64,000 bases of DNA, taken from contig JBFLZR010000002.1 in NCBI GenBank assembly GCA_040756055.1, forward strand, positions 398,411 to 462,410. Direction: 5' to 3'. The notes below the pieces were generated by a model, which worked only from the letters and a program-made list of their open reading frames with translations, made no database searches and was not told the DNA's origin. The stretch comes from Candidatus Zixiibacteriota bacterium. GTDB lineage: Bacteria > Zixibacteria > MSB-5A5 > GN15 > FEB-12. Position numbers and translations under genes: made by a program. Of the stretch, positions 8,968 to 18,460 are shown piece by piece (position 1 is the stretch's first letter; each line of letters begins with the position of its first letter).

Positions 8968-9143
8968 TTAGTATTACTATTGCCAGACAGGAATGCGGCT
9001 GCCGAAGAGGCTCGGTGACGATCCTGTCCGATCCGAGTCTACAAGATATGGAGTAATTGAAATGCATCACTTTTCATCAGAAACACCCGGGGGATTATGA
9101 CGCAAAATGCCAAAACTGCCGCAAAACGCCACACCGGCAAACG

Positions 9144-9167
9144 AAAAAGGCCCCTTGAAAGGGGCCT
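9144..9167 (-). terminator. Rho-independent terminator after second pilin
   Basis: Stem AGGCCCC / GGGGCCT with a 6-base loop. On the minus strand a short T run follows. It lies 30 bp after the stop of the pilin at 9197-9619. Confidence 0.85.
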
Positions 9168-9196
9168 CGGCAATCTTCGTTGATCAGGCAAATTTA

Positions 9197-9619
9197 CTAT
9201 AGCACAGCATCATTAGAGGTGTTCACCATAGTACCGCCGTCGTTGATGGTCCAGATATCTTCAGCGGCATCGTCATCTATATTCCCGGTGGCGGTGGCGG
9301 TGAACGTGTTGGCCGTAGCATTTATGGTATAGCTGTATTTAGCCGGTGTCATCACCTGAACCCAAATCTCCGCGAAAGCATCAGGATTTCCGTTTGACGC
9401 TGTCGCGGCTGTAATGTAATACGAACCCGTTTGCTGCTTGTACGCCTGCTGGTTGACATATATCTGCTTGAGAATCAGCCTCGCCTCCGACTGCTTTGTC
9501 TTCGTGGTGGCTTTCATAAAGCGCGGTATGGCCATGGCGGCCAGAATACCTATAATGACCACAACGATCATCAACTCGATCAAGGTGAAGCCCCTATTGT
9601 CGCGATGTCGTCTGAACAT
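9197..9619 (-). CDS. Type IV pilin / pseudopilin-like protein, second copy
   Basis: 140 aa, a paralogue of the pilin at 8159-8563. The leader RDNRG is followed by FTLIELMIVVVIIGILAAMAIPRFM, identical in the first 17 mature residues. The heads diverge: this one has a Ser/Thr/Ala-rich, longer variable loop and ends in NDAVL. Glu at mature position 5 is present. A candidate sigma-54 promoter lies 50 bp upstream and the regulator gene begins its reading frame just beyond. The pair may be major and minor subunits, or variants selected for surface diversity. Confidence 0.88.
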   Translation of the reverse strand: MFRRHRDNRGFTLIELMIVVVIIGILAAMAIPRFMKATTKTKQSEARLILKQIYVNQQAYKQQTGSYYITAATASNGNPDAFAEIWVQVMTPAKYSYTINATANTFTATATGNIDDDAAEDIWTINDGGTMVNTSNDAVL

Positions 9620-9669
9620 ATATCCCTCTCTCTAATTTCTCTTTTCCCGTCTTCCAATCGTTCAATAAG

Positions 9670-9685
9670 GGCAATTTCCGTTCCG
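9670..9685 (-). promoter_or_regulatory. Candidate sigma-54 promoter for the 9197-9619 pilin
   Basis: Minus-strand CGGAACGGAAATTGCC has GG and GC separated by 10 bases and matches 9 of 11 fixed positions of the -24/-12 consensus. The predicted start of transcription is near 9660, 40 bases before the pilin ATG and inside the spacer after the regulator gene. Confidence 0.6.
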
Positions 9686-9708
9686 ACGAGTTGTTTAAAT
9701 GATGAACA

Positions 9709-11106
9709 CTAATCCGAAGAATCGTCATCCGGTGAATTTTTCTGGCCCGGACTCTCTTTCAAATCATAACGTTCCAGTTTTCGATACAGGGTCGAGGTGT
9801 CAATTCCAAGAATTTTGGCGGCCTGCGTCTTCTTGCCGCCGGTTCGACTCATAACATAATGGATATACGCCTTTTCGATCGATTCCAGGGTCGGGTTGGC
9901 CGGCTGAGCATCGCTGACCGCGGCAATACTCTCGACTTTGGAGAGTCTCTCCGGCAGATCCGAAACCTCGATTATATCGGTGCGATTAAGAAGAACGGCG
10001 CGCTCGATGGTATTTTCGAGTTCCCTGACGTTACCCGGCCAGTGGAAATTGATCAGCAGAGCCATTGCCTCCGACGATATTATCTTGGCCGGCATATTGA
10101 CTTTGTGACAATATTTCTCGATAAAGTGTTTTACCAGAATGGAGACATCTTCCTTGCGCTCCCTCAGCGGCGGGATATAAATCGGGATCACGTTGAGACG
10201 GTAAAACAAATCGGCGCGGAAACGTCCCATCTTGACATCGTTTTCCAGATCGGAATTGGTGGCGGCTATCAAACGCACATCGACATCAATCGGTTTGGTA
10301 TCGCCCACCGGGATAATCTTTTTCTCTTCCAAAACTCTCAACAGCTTGACCTGGATTGCCACCGAAGTGTTGCCTACCTCATCAAGGAAGAACGTGCCGC
10401 CATCGGCCACTTTAAAAAGTCCGTCTTTATCTTTGATGGCGCCGGTAAACGAACCCTTCCTGTGTCCGAACAGTTCCGACTCCAGAAGGCTCTCCGGCAG
10501 GGCGGCGCAGTTGATGGTCACGAAGGGACCGCCACAACGAGGAGAGTGGTGATGGATAGCTTTGGCGATAAGGTCCTTGCCGGTGCCCGACTCGCCGCGA
10601 ATAAGGACAGTGGAATCCGAGGTGGCTACTCGCTGGGCGATCTTTTTCATCTTTGCGACAACCTCGGAGTTGCCGATGAAGTTGTCGAAGGAGTTATCGC
10701 CCTGAAGTTGCTTTTTGAGGGTAACGTTTTCTTTTATGAGACGCTTGCGGCTGATAGATTTTTCTATAACGAGCTTTATTTCATCCACCTTAAAAGGCTT
10801 GGTGATATAGTCGACAGCGCCGTGCTTCATGGCTTCGATAGCCGTGTCCACCGACGCATAGGCTGTCATCATAATCAGGTCCTGTTCGATATTCATCGAA
10901 CGGACTTCCTTGAGCACCTCGATGCCGCTCATTTCAGGCATGTTCAAATCGGCTATGACGAGGTCGTAGTTGTTTTCTTTTATGAGATTGACACCTTCGA
11001 TGCCGGAGTGCGCGGTGTCGACAGAGTAACCTTCCTTGGCCAGCATTATCTCCATGAAGTTACACATCGAATCTTCGTCGTCTATCACCAAGATTCTGGC
11101 CGGCAT
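9709..11106 (-). CDS. Sigma-54-dependent response regulator (NtrC/PilR-like)
   Basis: 465 aa. The start was taken at ATG 11106 because AGGAGG lies 4 bases upstream and the protein then opens directly with the receiver domain (MPARILVIDDEDSM). An in-frame start 57 bases earlier is unsupported. Receiver residues 1-115 have phospho-acceptor D53. The AAA+ domain has Walker A GESGTGKD and the sigma-54 contact loop in the variant form GSFTGA. A Fis-type helix-turn-helix closes the protein (KTQAAKILGIDTSTLYRKL). It lies immediately upstream of two pilin genes with candidate sigma-54 promoters, which argues for a PilR-like role. No partner kinase is adjacent. Confidence 0.92.
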   Translation of the reverse strand: MPARILVIDDEDSMCNFMEIMLAKEGYSVDTAHSGIEGVNLIKENNYDLVIADLNMPEMSGIEVLKEVRSMNIEQDLIMMTAYASVDTAIEAMKHGAVDYITKPFKVDEIKLVIEKSISRKRLIKENVTLKKQLQGDNSFDNFIGNSEVVAKMKKIAQRVATSDSTVLIRGESGTGKDLIAKAIHHHSPRCGGPFVTINCAALPESLLESELFGHRKGSFTGAIKDKDGLFKVADGGTFFLDEVGNTSVAIQVKLLRVLEEKKIIPVGDTKPIDVDVRLIAATNSDLENDVKMGRFRADLFYRLNVIPIYIPPLRERKEDVSILVKHFIEKYCHKVNMPAKIISSEAMALLINFHWPGNVRELENTIERAVLLNRTDIIEVSDLPERLSKVESIAAVSDAQPANPTLESIEKAYIHYVMSRTGGKKTQAAKILGIDTSTLYRKLERYDLKESPGQKNSPDDDSSD

Positions 11107-11358
11107 TGAGCCTCCTGCAAGTTGCGGTTTTTTAGCGAGTAACAACAGTATATTTGTCGGCAAACCATCGCCGCGCTGAACGAGCTAAAGCTATATTGCT
11201 CATAGATTAAACAGGGATCCTCCCCATACTTTCGGAAAGGTATTTTTGCTTGTCATCCGTTGCTGATTGGAACATATTGGCCATGAACTGTGGAGCTTCA
11301 CCTATTGTTTGTGCAATAGATGAATAAAACCTCGAACGAATCACGGAAACCCTAAGCG

Positions 11359-12357
11359 ATGGACAAACTCTCCCACAGGGAAAGACTCGATTTAATATTC
11401 GCCGGAGAAAAGCCGGACCGCTTCGCTGCCTCGTTCTGGAGACATTTTTTTCACAAGGAACATAATGCCCGGGGCACGGCCGAGGCTATGCTCGACTTCC
11501 AGAAAAAATTCGATTGGGACTTCATGAAGATAAACCCCCGGGCGGACTACCACATCGAAGGCTGGGGATTCAGGCAGAAGTACTCCCACGATGAATTCGC
11601 CAAGCACAAAAAAGAGAACTTTCCGGTCAAAAGACTGGAGGATTGGCGGGATATCGAACCATTGAAACTTTCGACGCCCGCCCTCGACGAGCACCTGAAG
11701 GTCGTTTCCGTGATTCGTAAGAAATCGCCTAAAGATTTGCCCATATTAATGACGGTTTTTACGCCGCTGGCTATCGCCGGCAGGATGGTCGAAGACGACC
11801 AGCTCCTGGCCGGGCACATTCACGAACATCCCGACAAGGTGCTTCCGGCCATCGAGGCCATCACCCAGACATTCGAAGCCTTCGCGGTGGAACTCAGAAA
11901 CGCCGGCGCCGATGGACTTTTCTATGCCACCACCCAGTGGGGCTCCAGCAACCTGATAAGCTGGGATGAGTATGAAAAATTCGGCGTACCTTTCGATCTC
12001 CGGGTAATCAACGCCGCCGGGTCCGATGCCCTCAATCTCTTCCATGTCTGTTCATCGAATAATTTTCTAAAGGAACTGGTCAACCTGGACTATCCCTGCG
12101 CGATGTACAACTGGGACAGCGACGACCCGACCAACCTGCCCATAGACAAAGGTATCGGTTATATACCCGGGAAAGCCATAGTGGGCGGGGTTGACCACAA
12201 CGGCTGGCTGCTTCACGGAACCCCCGACGAGATGCGCGGCAAGATTGACCGGATGAAGACTGACTTCGATCCGGCCCGGCTCATAATCGGCCCGGGTTGT
12301 TCGATTCCGCCGGAAGTCCCAATGGAGAACCTCAAGGCTATTAGGGAGAGACTATGA
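11359..12357 (+). CDS. Uroporphyrinogen decarboxylase-family protein
   Basis: 332 aa, a TIM-barrel protein of the UroD/methyltransferase superfamily, with the fold-typical C-terminus (GGVDHNGWLLHGTPDEMRGKI, RLIIGPGCSIPPEVPMENL). It is shorter than, and clearly different from, heme-pathway HemE, and no other heme gene is nearby. The substrate is therefore unassigned: it could be a decarboxylase or a corrinoid-methyl transferase. Its stop overlaps the next start by 4 bp (ATGA), so it is coupled to the GAF reductase. Confidence 0.85.
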   Translation: MDKLSHRERLDLIFAGEKPDRFAASFWRHFFHKEHNARGTAEAMLDFQKKFDWDFMKINPRADYHIEGWGFRQKYSHDEFAKHKKENFPVKRLEDWRDIEPLKLSTPALDEHLKVVSVIRKKSPKDLPILMTVFTPLAIAGRMVEDDQLLAGHIHEHPDKVLPAIEAITQTFEAFAVELRNAGADGLFYATTQWGSSNLISWDEYEKFGVPFDLRVINAAGSDALNLFHVCSSNNFLKELVNLDYPCAMYNWDSDDPTNLPIDKGIGYIPGKAIVGGVDHNGWLLHGTPDEMRGKIDRMKTDFDPARLIIGPGCSIPPEVPMENLKAIRERL

Positions 12358-12830
12358 TGGATGACAAACGGCAGCGACTGATATCCAATGTTAAGGCCGC
12401 CATCGCGGATAAAAAGAACGAAACGGAAGTGCTGACTGTGGCGGTAGTGTTGATTGACGCCTTTTCCGAAGGCTTTGATTGGACCGGTTTTTACATGATG
12501 CGCGGCGGTATCCTCGAAGTCGGCCCGTATGTCGGCCCGGAAACCCCGCATACTAAAATAGAACTCAACAGCGGCATCTGCGGCGCGGCGGCTTCATCGA
12601 AACAGTCCGTTGTCGTCGATGACGTCAACGCCGACCCGCGCTTTCTGGCCTGTTCCATTACCACCAGGTCCGAGATTGTGGTCCCTCTTATGGATGGTGA
12701 CACCTGCCTGGGGGAAATCGATATCGATTCCAACCGGCCCGCTTTCTTTACCGATGATGACCGGATTATGCTGGAAGAGATCGCGCGAATCATCGTTAGA
12801 AAACTGAAAGCGTTGCCGCGGTCGGACTAA
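12354..12830 (+). CDS. GAF-domain free methionine-(R)-sulfoxide reductase-like protein
   Basis: 158 aa, a single GAF domain. The segments GPYVGP, GICGAAASS and LACSITTRSEIVVPL align with the fRMsr family (E. coli YebR). The resolving-type Cys in G-x-C-G and the catalytic Cys in the x-A-C-x motif before SEIVVPL are both present. The enzyme reduces free Met-R-O with thioredoxin. It overlaps the UroD-family gene by 4 bp. Without the Cys pair it would be called a plain GAF sensor; with it, the enzyme is the better reading. Confidence 0.8.
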   Translation: MMDDKRQRLISNVKAAIADKKNETEVLTVAVVLIDAFSEGFDWTGFYMMRGGILEVGPYVGPETPHTKIELNSGICGAAASSKQSVVVDDVNADPRFLACSITTRSEIVVPLMDGDTCLGEIDIDSNRPAFFTDDDRIMLEEIARIIVRKLKALPRSD

Positions 12831-12905
12831 ACAAAAAACTTGCGCCGGACCATCCTTTCGGCGCACTATTACGTCAGCACCTTTAACCGCGGAGGATTCA
12901 AAGTC

Positions 12906-13061
12906 ATGTTTCTCGGTATCCTGCTTCTTTTGCTGGGCGTCCTGATGTTTCTGGACAACCTGGGGATTATCTATATCCGTATCGAGGATTACATTCTTCC
13001 CATAGCCCTGGTCGCCCTGGGAGTCTCTTTTATAGCGGGCCACAAAAAGAAAAAGTCATGA
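12906..13061 (+). CDS. Small membrane protein, LiaI/LiaF-type transmembrane domain
   Basis: 51 aa. The start is ATG 12906 with GCGGAGG upstream, in preference to an earlier in-frame TTG. Two hydrophobic helices (LGILLLLLGVLMFLDNLGI and YILPIALVALGVSFIAG) and a basic tail (HKKKKS) match the DUF5668/LiaI-LiaF transmembrane family. Members usually accompany envelope-stress or bactofilin-type genes. It stands alone here, between the reductase and a zinc-finger membrane protein. Confidence 0.7.
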   Translation: MFLGILLLLLGVLMFLDNLGIIYIRIEDYILPIALVALGVSFIAGHKKKKS

Positions 13062-13119
13062 CCCGCAGGGCCGGATAATAATTATTACGATTGACCCAGA
13101 TTCGGCCGATAATCTTATT

Positions 13120-13881
13120 ATGACCAAATTCCGCTTAATCTCAGCACTCAGCCTTGTTCTGTCCGTGAGCGTCACCGCCAACACCTTCGTAGAGTTTGGC
13201 GGTGAAGCCCAGACGGCGGTCCCCGAAAGCTGGTTTGTCAGCAGCGAAGGGGATGAATACCCTTACCAGATAGTCAATGACGATCTCTCGGCGGAACTAC
13301 TCATCTTCAAATCGACCATCGACGAAAGCGAGACTATCACCAACGAGGAAGAGCTCAAGTTATCGGTCGAAAAGGTTATCAATGAGGTCATCCTGACCCT
13401 TCCGCAGGCGCAGCTTTTGACCAATACCGGCGTTCTCGAACGCAAGCGGGTCTGGTTCGCGCTCGATTTTACGTCGTTTGACGAAGAACGCGGTATTGAA
13501 CTGATTCACCGGCTCAAGGGGGTGATGTACCGTCATCCCGACGGTCACCAGATTCTCTTCTCCTTGTGGGGCAAGGCGGCTGTAAACGCGCCGCCGCAGG
13601 TGATGGATCAGATCCGTCTGATGCAGGAAGAATTCAGCTATTCGGGCGATTCGGAATCAGAGTTTTTCGCACAGGAAAACTCAAGTGAATGGCTGGCTAT
13701 CGGCGTGATGATGGTTATGCTGGTGGTGATGATTATGATCCTGCGCAGGAGGCGGGCTCAGAAGATAAACTTTTCCGATGAAGCCAATTTCTGGCGTTGC
13801 GAGTGCGGGCGGTTGAATCACAACGACCATCAGACCTGCCGGCGCTGCGGGCAGCCCAATACAACCGGCGCCCTTACTTAG
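13120..13881 (+). CDS. Membrane protein with cytoplasmic RanBP2-type zinc finger
   Basis: 253 aa. A signal peptide or anchor (residues 1-21) precedes an extracytoplasmic domain of about 165 residues with no recognised family. A transmembrane helix at 191-208 is followed by RRRRAQK, which by the positive-inside rule puts the C-terminus in the cytoplasm. The tail holds W225, C227, C229, N233, C240 and C243 in W-x-C-x-C-x3-N-x6-C-x2-C, matching the RanBP2 zinc-finger pattern closely. The 3' end overlaps the convergent epimerase gene by 8 bp. Function unknown. Confidence 0.7.
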   Translation: MTKFRLISALSLVLSVSVTANTFVEFGGEAQTAVPESWFVSSEGDEYPYQIVNDDLSAELLIFKSTIDESETITNEEELKLSVEKVINEVILTLPQAQLLTNTGVLERKRVWFALDFTSFDEERGIELIHRLKGVMYRHPDGHQILFSLWGKAAVNAPPQVMDQIRLMQEEFSYSGDSESEFFAQENSSEWLAIGVMMVMLVVMIMILRRRRAQKINFSDEANFWRCECGRLNHNDHQTCRRCGQPNTTGALT

Positions 13882-14290
13882 GCTTTTCTTCCAGCTCTAT
13901 AAGAACCCCGTTCATTGACGACGGATGTACAAAGGCAATGAGATTGCCTTCGGCGCCGCGTCGCGGCTTTTCGTCGATGAGCCTGACTCCTTCCGCCCTG
14001 AGTTCGGACAACGTAGCGTGGATATCATCAACGAAGATGCAGATATGGTGGAGCCCTTCCCCGCGTTTTTCTATGAATTTCGCGACCGGGCTATCGGGCG
14101 ATGACGGCGCCACCAATTCAATGCGGCCACCCTCAACCCCAGCCGAGGCGAATATGGCGACTTTGACTTTCTGATCCGCAACCTCGTGAACATCAGGCGC
14201 CTTCTGCCCCGTAATAAGCCCGAAATTCCTCGCGGCGGCCTCCAAATCCGAGACCGCTATCCCTATGTGTGAAATCAACGGTTTACTCAT
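13874..14290 (-). CDS. mce: Methylmalonyl-CoA epimerase (VOC fold)
   Basis: 138 aa, two beta-alpha-beta-beta-beta modules of the vicinal oxygen chelate fold. The metal ligands expected for the family are visible: His in HIGIAV, His in GLHHICIFVDD and Glu in GVLIELEE. The enzyme interconverts (S)- and (R)-methylmalonyl-CoA, linking the carboxylase to the mutase encoded upstream in the same operon. It is the last gene of the leftward acyl-CoA operon, 15 bp beyond the lipoprotein gene, and its 3' end overlaps the convergent zinc-finger gene by 8 bp. Confidence 0.92.
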   Translation of the reverse strand: MSKPLISHIGIAVSDLEAAARNFGLITGQKAPDVHEVADQKVKVAIFASAGVEGGRIELVAPSSPDSPVAKFIEKRGEGLHHICIFVDDIHATLSELRAEGVRLIDEKPRRGAEGNLIAFVHPSSMNGVLIELEEKPK

Positions 14291-14305
14291 CAGCGATAAG
14301 TCCGG

Positions 14306-14833
14306 CTATTTGCCGCCCTTGGTCTTTTCCCACTTGAGCTGTTCCTCTATCTTTGACATCGTGGGTTTCAGCCAGCGACCGTCGTGATAATAAACAACGA
14401 TAGTGTCACGGTCCTGGTGGTGGTCTCCCAGCGGTCCCTCATAATGAATGTACAGATCGACCGTGGCCGAATCATGCTCATGAAGTTTCGCCTCGATTAC
14501 CTCGAGGAAGGTCAGGGTATCAGCCTGGGCGAATTCCATCTGGCGAGTGTTGAGATACTGGTCGAAATCGTTCTGCGCCCTGTAGTATTCGAACTCGTTG
14601 TCATACAGACCGCTCTTGTCTTTATAGCGCAGACGCGTCATGGCTTCGTTGAGCACGTATGAAATCGTATCCGTGACAGTTACCGGATCTTTGATCGCGT
14701 ATGTCTGCGTTGTTGTATCTGTTTCAAACTCTCCCACATCCTGCGGCGTCTCAGCATCTTTCGAACAGTTGACGACGAAAATACCAATCGACACAGTCAG
14801 CAATAAAATGATCGCGCTATAACTTCTTTTCAT
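14306..14833 (-). CDS. Putative lipoprotein in the acyl-CoA operon
   Basis: 175 aa from ATG 14833, where the protein opens with a lipoprotein signal ([14 protein letters not shown] then FVVNC, with lipobox Cys). An upstream in-frame start would bury the signal. The mature part has an acidic Thr-rich segment and then an alpha/beta domain of unknown family ([20 protein letters not shown]). It overlaps the 3' end of the mutase gene by 17 bp, so it is probably co-transcribed. Why a lipoprotein sits in an acyl-CoA operon is not evident. Confidence 0.7.
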   Translation of the reverse strand: MKRSYSAIILLLTVSIGIFVVNCSKDAETPQDVGEFETDTTTQTYAIKDPVTVTDTISYVLNEAMTRLRYKDKSGLYDNEFEYYRAQNDFDQYLNTRQMEFAQADTLTFLEVIEAKLHEHDSATVDLYIHYEGPLGDHHQDRDTIVVYYHDGRWLKPTMSKIEEQLKWEKTKGGK

Positions 14834-16400
14834 GATATTCACCCCAGACCTCTCTGAATACATCTGAAATTTCACCCACGGTTGCATAGTTCTCGACAGC
14901 GTCTATGACCGGATAAACCACGTTGCCATCCGATCGAGCGACTTCACCAAGAGCCGCCAGACGCTTTTTAACTATATCGTTATTTCGTTTTTCTTTCAAG
15001 TTATTCAGCCGCTTTACCTGCTGTTTTTCCAGCGTCGGATCAACTTTCAGAACGTGCGGTATCTCGGCATTCTGTGATTTGAACTTGTTGACGCCGACCA
15101 CCGTGATTTCCTTTTTTTCGACAGCCTTCTGGTAAGCATAAGCCGAGCGGGCTATTTCATCACGAAAATACCCCGAATCCACGCAACTTACCGCGCCGCC
15201 CATCTTCTCTATCTCATCCATGGTCGCGCTGATCCGTTTATCGAGTTCATCGCACAGGTATTCCATATAGTACGAACCGGCCAGCGGATCCACCGTATCG
15301 GTAACGCCGGATTCATAGCCGATTATCTGCTGCGTGCGCAGGGCAATCTCAGCCGACTTCTCGGTCGGCAGTCCAAGCGCTTCATCGAAGGCGTTCGTGT
15401 GAAGCGACTGTGTCCCGCCGAGGACCGCCGCCAGGGCCTGCATAGCCGTGCGGACGATATTGTTTTCCGGCTGCTGAGCGGTGAGTGTTGACCCGCCCGT
15501 CTGAGTGTGGAACCGCAGCAGCATCGCTTTATCACTGCCGGCGCCGAATTTTTCTTTCATGAGCACCGCCCATATCTTGCGCGCCACCCTGAACTTGGCG
15601 ACTTCCTCAAGAAGGTTGTTGTGCGACGCGAAGAAAAACGACAGGCGCGGCGCAAAATCATTGATATCCATGCCCGCGTCAAGAGCGGCTTTCACGTAGG
15701 CAATGCCGTTGGAAAGCGTGAAAGCGACCTCCTGCGCCGCGGTCGCGCCCGCTTCACGGATATGATAACCCGATATTGAGATAGTGTTGTATTTCGGAAG
15801 GTGTTTGCCGGCATAGGCGAAGATATCGGTGATAATGCGCATCGACGGCTTCGGCGGAAAAATGTAGGTCCCCCGAGCAATGAATTCCTTCAAAATATCA
15901 TTCTGAACCGTCCCCATCAACTTTTCCGGCGGTACCCCCTGCTTCTTGCCAACCACAATATAGAGCGCCAGTAAAATGACAGCCGTCGAATTGATTGTCA
16001 TCGATGTCGATACTTTGTCCAGCGGGATACCATCGAACAACAGTTCCATGTCCTCGAGTGAGTCTATCGCCACCCCGGTGCGCCCTACTTCGCCGCGGGC
16101 CATTGGATGATCCGAATCATAGCCAATCTGAGTGGCCAGGTCGAACGCCACCGAAAGCCCGGTCTGCCCCTGCTCGAGAAGATATTTGAATCGCTTATTT
16201 GTTTCCGAGGCGGTGCCGAAACCGGCATACTGACGCATCGTCCACAACCGCCCGCGATACATGTCGGGATATACGCCACGTGTATAAGGATATTCTCCGG
16301 CCGCTTCGGGAGTCCCCGGCTTCGGCTTGACATCGGACGGGCGCACTATTGCCGGAATATCGATATCCGATGTAGTTTTTCTTTTTTCGTCCGCCATCAT
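14817..16400 (-). CDS. Methylmalonyl-CoA mutase large (catalytic) subunit
   Basis: 527 aa, the TIM-barrel catalytic part of a B12 acyl-CoA mutase, without its own cobalamin domain. Substrate-side residues fit methylmalonyl-CoA: Tyr58 (in RQYAGF) and Arg176 (in [10 protein letters not shown]) are 118 residues apart, the same spacing as Tyr89 and Arg207 of the Propionibacterium enzyme. The GYH motif for cobalamin displacement is present ([13 protein letters not shown]). The cobalamin-binding partner must be the small subunit at 22104-22523. Its start overlaps the carrier-protein stop by 4 bp. It would convert (R)-methylmalonyl-CoA to succinyl-CoA. Confidence 0.9.
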   Translation of the reverse strand: MMADEKRKTTSDIDIPAIVRPSDVKPKPGTPEAAGEYPYTRGVYPDMYRGRLWTMRQYAGFGTASETNKRFKYLLEQGQTGLSVAFDLATQIGYDSDHPMARGEVGRTGVAIDSLEDMELLFDGIPLDKVSTSMTINSTAVILLALYIVVGKKQGVPPEKLMGTVQNDILKEFIARGTYIFPPKPSMRIITDIFAYAGKHLPKYNTISISGYHIREAGATAAQEVAFTLSNGIAYVKAALDAGMDINDFAPRLSFFFASHNNLLEEVAKFRVARKIWAVLMKEKFGAGSDKAMLLRFHTQTGGSTLTAQQPENNIVRTAMQALAAVLGGTQSLHTNAFDEALGLPTEKSAEIALRTQQIIGYESGVTDTVDPLAGSYYMEYLCDELDKRISATMDEIEKMGGAVSCVDSGYFRDEIARSAYAYQKAVEKKEITVVGVNKFKSQNAEIPHVLKVDPTLEKQQVKRLNNLKEKRNNDIVKKRLAALGEVARSDGNVVYPVIDAVENYATVGEISDVFREVWGEYHEKKL

Positions 16401-16909
16401 TCGAACTCCACCAGGATATCGCCCTTTTCGACGGACTTTCCCTTATCAATGCGTACTTCTTTTATAATGCCGTCGTTGGGCGCTTTGATGACATTTTCCA
16501 TTTTCATGGCCTCGACAATCAGCAGGGCATTGCCTTTGGCAACCCTGTCACCCGGTTTCACTTTTATATCGAGCACCAGTCCTGGCATGGGCGCTCTTAC
16601 AGATTTCTCGACCTTGCCGCCCGATGTCATCCCCGCCGCTTTTCTGAGCCGCGCGAGATTGTAATCCTCGATCTCAACCGGAATGTCCCGTCCTTTCAAG
16701 AAAACGGTCTTTTTGGCGTCGTAACCGTTCGAGCGGACATCGATCTCCAGCGATTGACCATCGACAATCAGAATCGAGCGGCTTTCGCCGAGCTGAAAAC
16801 TGGATATCTCGATCTCCTTGCCGTTGACCCTGGCATAATACTTCTCGGAGCGATACTCCAGATCAATATCGAACTCCTTGCCGGACACATGTACCATATA
16901 GCGCGGCAT
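16397..16909 (-). CDS. Biotin carboxyl carrier subunit of acyl-CoA carboxylase
   Basis: 170 aa. The C-terminal 75 residues are a biotinyl domain with the biotinylated Lys136 in EAMKMEN. The N-terminal 90 residues form the extra beta-rich segment seen in stand-alone propionyl-CoA carboxylase carriers (cf. [18 protein letters not shown]). It overlaps both neighbours (by one base with the biotin carboxylase, by ATGA with the mutase), so stoichiometric synthesis is likely. Confidence 0.9.
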   Translation of the reverse strand: MPRYMVHVSGKEFDIDLEYRSEKYYARVNGKEIEISSFQLGESRSILIVDGQSLEIDVRSNGYDAKKTVFLKGRDIPVEIEDYNLARLRKAAGMTSGGKVEKSVRAPMPGLVLDIKVKPGDRVAKGNALLIVEAMKMENVIKAPNDGIIKEVRIDKGKSVEKGDILVEFE

Positions 16910-18441
16910 CAGCGGCTCCCTCCAAAATCGCGCAGACCGCCGCGACGATAGTAGCTGACCCAGCCTGACTGAGTGGCAGTCGATTTATCGTTACTTATCG
17001 TAATCTTGCGTTCCTTGACGAATTTATCAACCGCCACCGCCAGCGCGGCCTGAAGTTTCAGATTGTCATCGACCACACCGTATGAATGCTCAGGGTATTC
17101 TTCCTGAAGAAACCGGGTCGAAAGCTTTCCCTCGACAAAGCGGCCGTTATCCATCACCGACCGGCAAAATCCGATGGTGGTCTTAACACCCGACACACGG
17201 TACTCTTCGAGAGCGCGTTTGGTGCGATTGATAGCTTCCTGGCGATCCTTGCCCCACACTATCAACTTGGCAATCAGCGGGTCATAGTAGATGGGGACCT
17301 CGGAGAAAATCACCACGCCCGAATCAACGCGCACTCCCGGACCGGCGGGGATACGGTAATTTTTGAGTTTGCCGGTCGATGGCATGAAATCCTGCTCGGG
17401 GTCTTCGGCGCAGACGCGGCACTCGATAGCGTGACCATTGAGCTTGATATCCTCCTGCCGATACCGCAGTGTCTCACCCTCGGCGATAGCGATCTGTTCC
17501 TTGACGAGATCGACGCCGGTGATAAGCTCTGTGACCGGGTGTTCAACCTGAAGACGCGTATTCACCTCGAGGAAATAGAACGAGTTGTCGCGGTCATCGA
17601 CCATGAACTCGACCGTACCCGCGCCAACATAACCGGTTTGTTTCGCAATGTTCACGGCGGCGGCGCCCATCTTTTCACGAAGGTCGGGTGTCATCATCGC
17701 CGATGGCGACTCTTCGATTACCTTCTGGTGGCGGCGCTGGATGGAACACTCTCTTTCTCCGAGATAGATACCGTTACCGTGCGTGTCGCAGAGTATTTGA
17801 ATTTCTATGTGCCGGGGGCGCTCAAGATATTTTTCGGTATAGACGCGGCCATCACCGAAAGCGGACAATGCCTCACTTGAAGCGCGTTTGAGCGACTCCT
17901 CGAAGTCACCTGCGCTCAGTACGACGCGCATACCTTTACCGCCGCCGCCAGCGGCCGCTTTGATGAGCACCGGATAACCGATTTCATCCGCTTTCTTAAG
18001 TGCATCTTCGAGATTCCCCCTGGCGAACTCTCCCCCGGGTACCACCGGCAGATTGGCCTTGAGAGCCGCCGCGCGGGCCTGAAGTTTATCGCCGAGAAGG
18101 TCAATTGTACCGGACTTCGGCCCTATAAAGATTATCCCCTCGTCTTCGCATCGTCTGGCGAAAGCGCCATTCTCGGCAAGGAAACCATAGCCGGGATGGA
18201 TAGCATCGGCTCCCGACTTGCGGGCCACGGATATTATCTTATCGAAGACGAGATAGCTCTCCGACGATGGCGGGGGGCCGATATGATAGGCCTCGTCGGC
18301 CATACGCACGTGGTACGCCGTCTTGTCCGCCTCGGAGAAAACCGCTACTGATGTAATCCCCATGTCGCGACAGGCCCGTATCACTCTGACGGCTATTTCG
18401 CCGCGGTTGGCGATTAGTATCTTTTTGATCTTCTTACCCAT
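16909..18441 (-). CDS. Biotin carboxylase subunit of acyl-CoA carboxylase
   Basis: 510 aa from ATG 18441, which begins MGKKIKKILIANRGEIAVRV, the invariant opening of the family. An earlier in-frame start adds an Arg/Lys-rich stretch unlike the family. The ATP-grasp glycine loop GGGGKGMR, the EVNTRLQVEHPVTE active-site segment and the C-terminal biotin carboxylase domain are all present. It catalyses ATP-dependent carboxylation of the biotin on the adjacent carrier. Confidence 0.93.
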   Translation of the reverse strand: MGKKIKKILIANRGEIAVRVIRACRDMGITSVAVFSEADKTAYHVRMADEAYHIGPPPSSESYLVFDKIISVARKSGADAIHPGYGFLAENGAFARRCEDEGIIFIGPKSGTIDLLGDKLQARAAALKANLPVVPGGEFARGNLEDALKKADEIGYPVLIKAAAGGGGKGMRVVLSAGDFEESLKRASSEALSAFGDGRVYTEKYLERPRHIEIQILCDTHGNGIYLGERECSIQRRHQKVIEESPSAMMTPDLREKMGAAAVNIAKQTGYVGAGTVEFMVDDRDNSFYFLEVNTRLQVEHPVTELITGVDLVKEQIAIAEGETLRYRQEDIKLNGHAIECRVCAEDPEQDFMPSTGKLKNYRIPAGPGVRVDSGVVIFSEVPIYYDPLIAKLIVWGKDRQEAINRTKRALEEYRVSGVKTTIGFCRSVMDNGRFVEGKLSTRFLQEEYPEHSYGVVDDNLKLQAALAVAVDKFVKERKITISNDKSTATQSGWVSYYRRGGLRDFGGSR

Positions 18442-18460
18442 GTTATCTGCGGTTCGGTCC

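Larger units (their letters stand above)
8564..9196. other. 633-bp intergenic stretch between pilin genes
   Basis: It contains the pilin sigma-54 promoter, a terminator at 8866-8889, a pilin-like coding tail at 8914-8967, the terminator of the second pilin at 9144-9167, and repeated TGGCATTTTGCG / TGGCGTTTTGC boxes on the minus strand (complements at 8770-8800 and 9098-9130). No other coding frame looks real. It reads like the footprint of a deleted third pilin gene. Confidence 0.5.
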
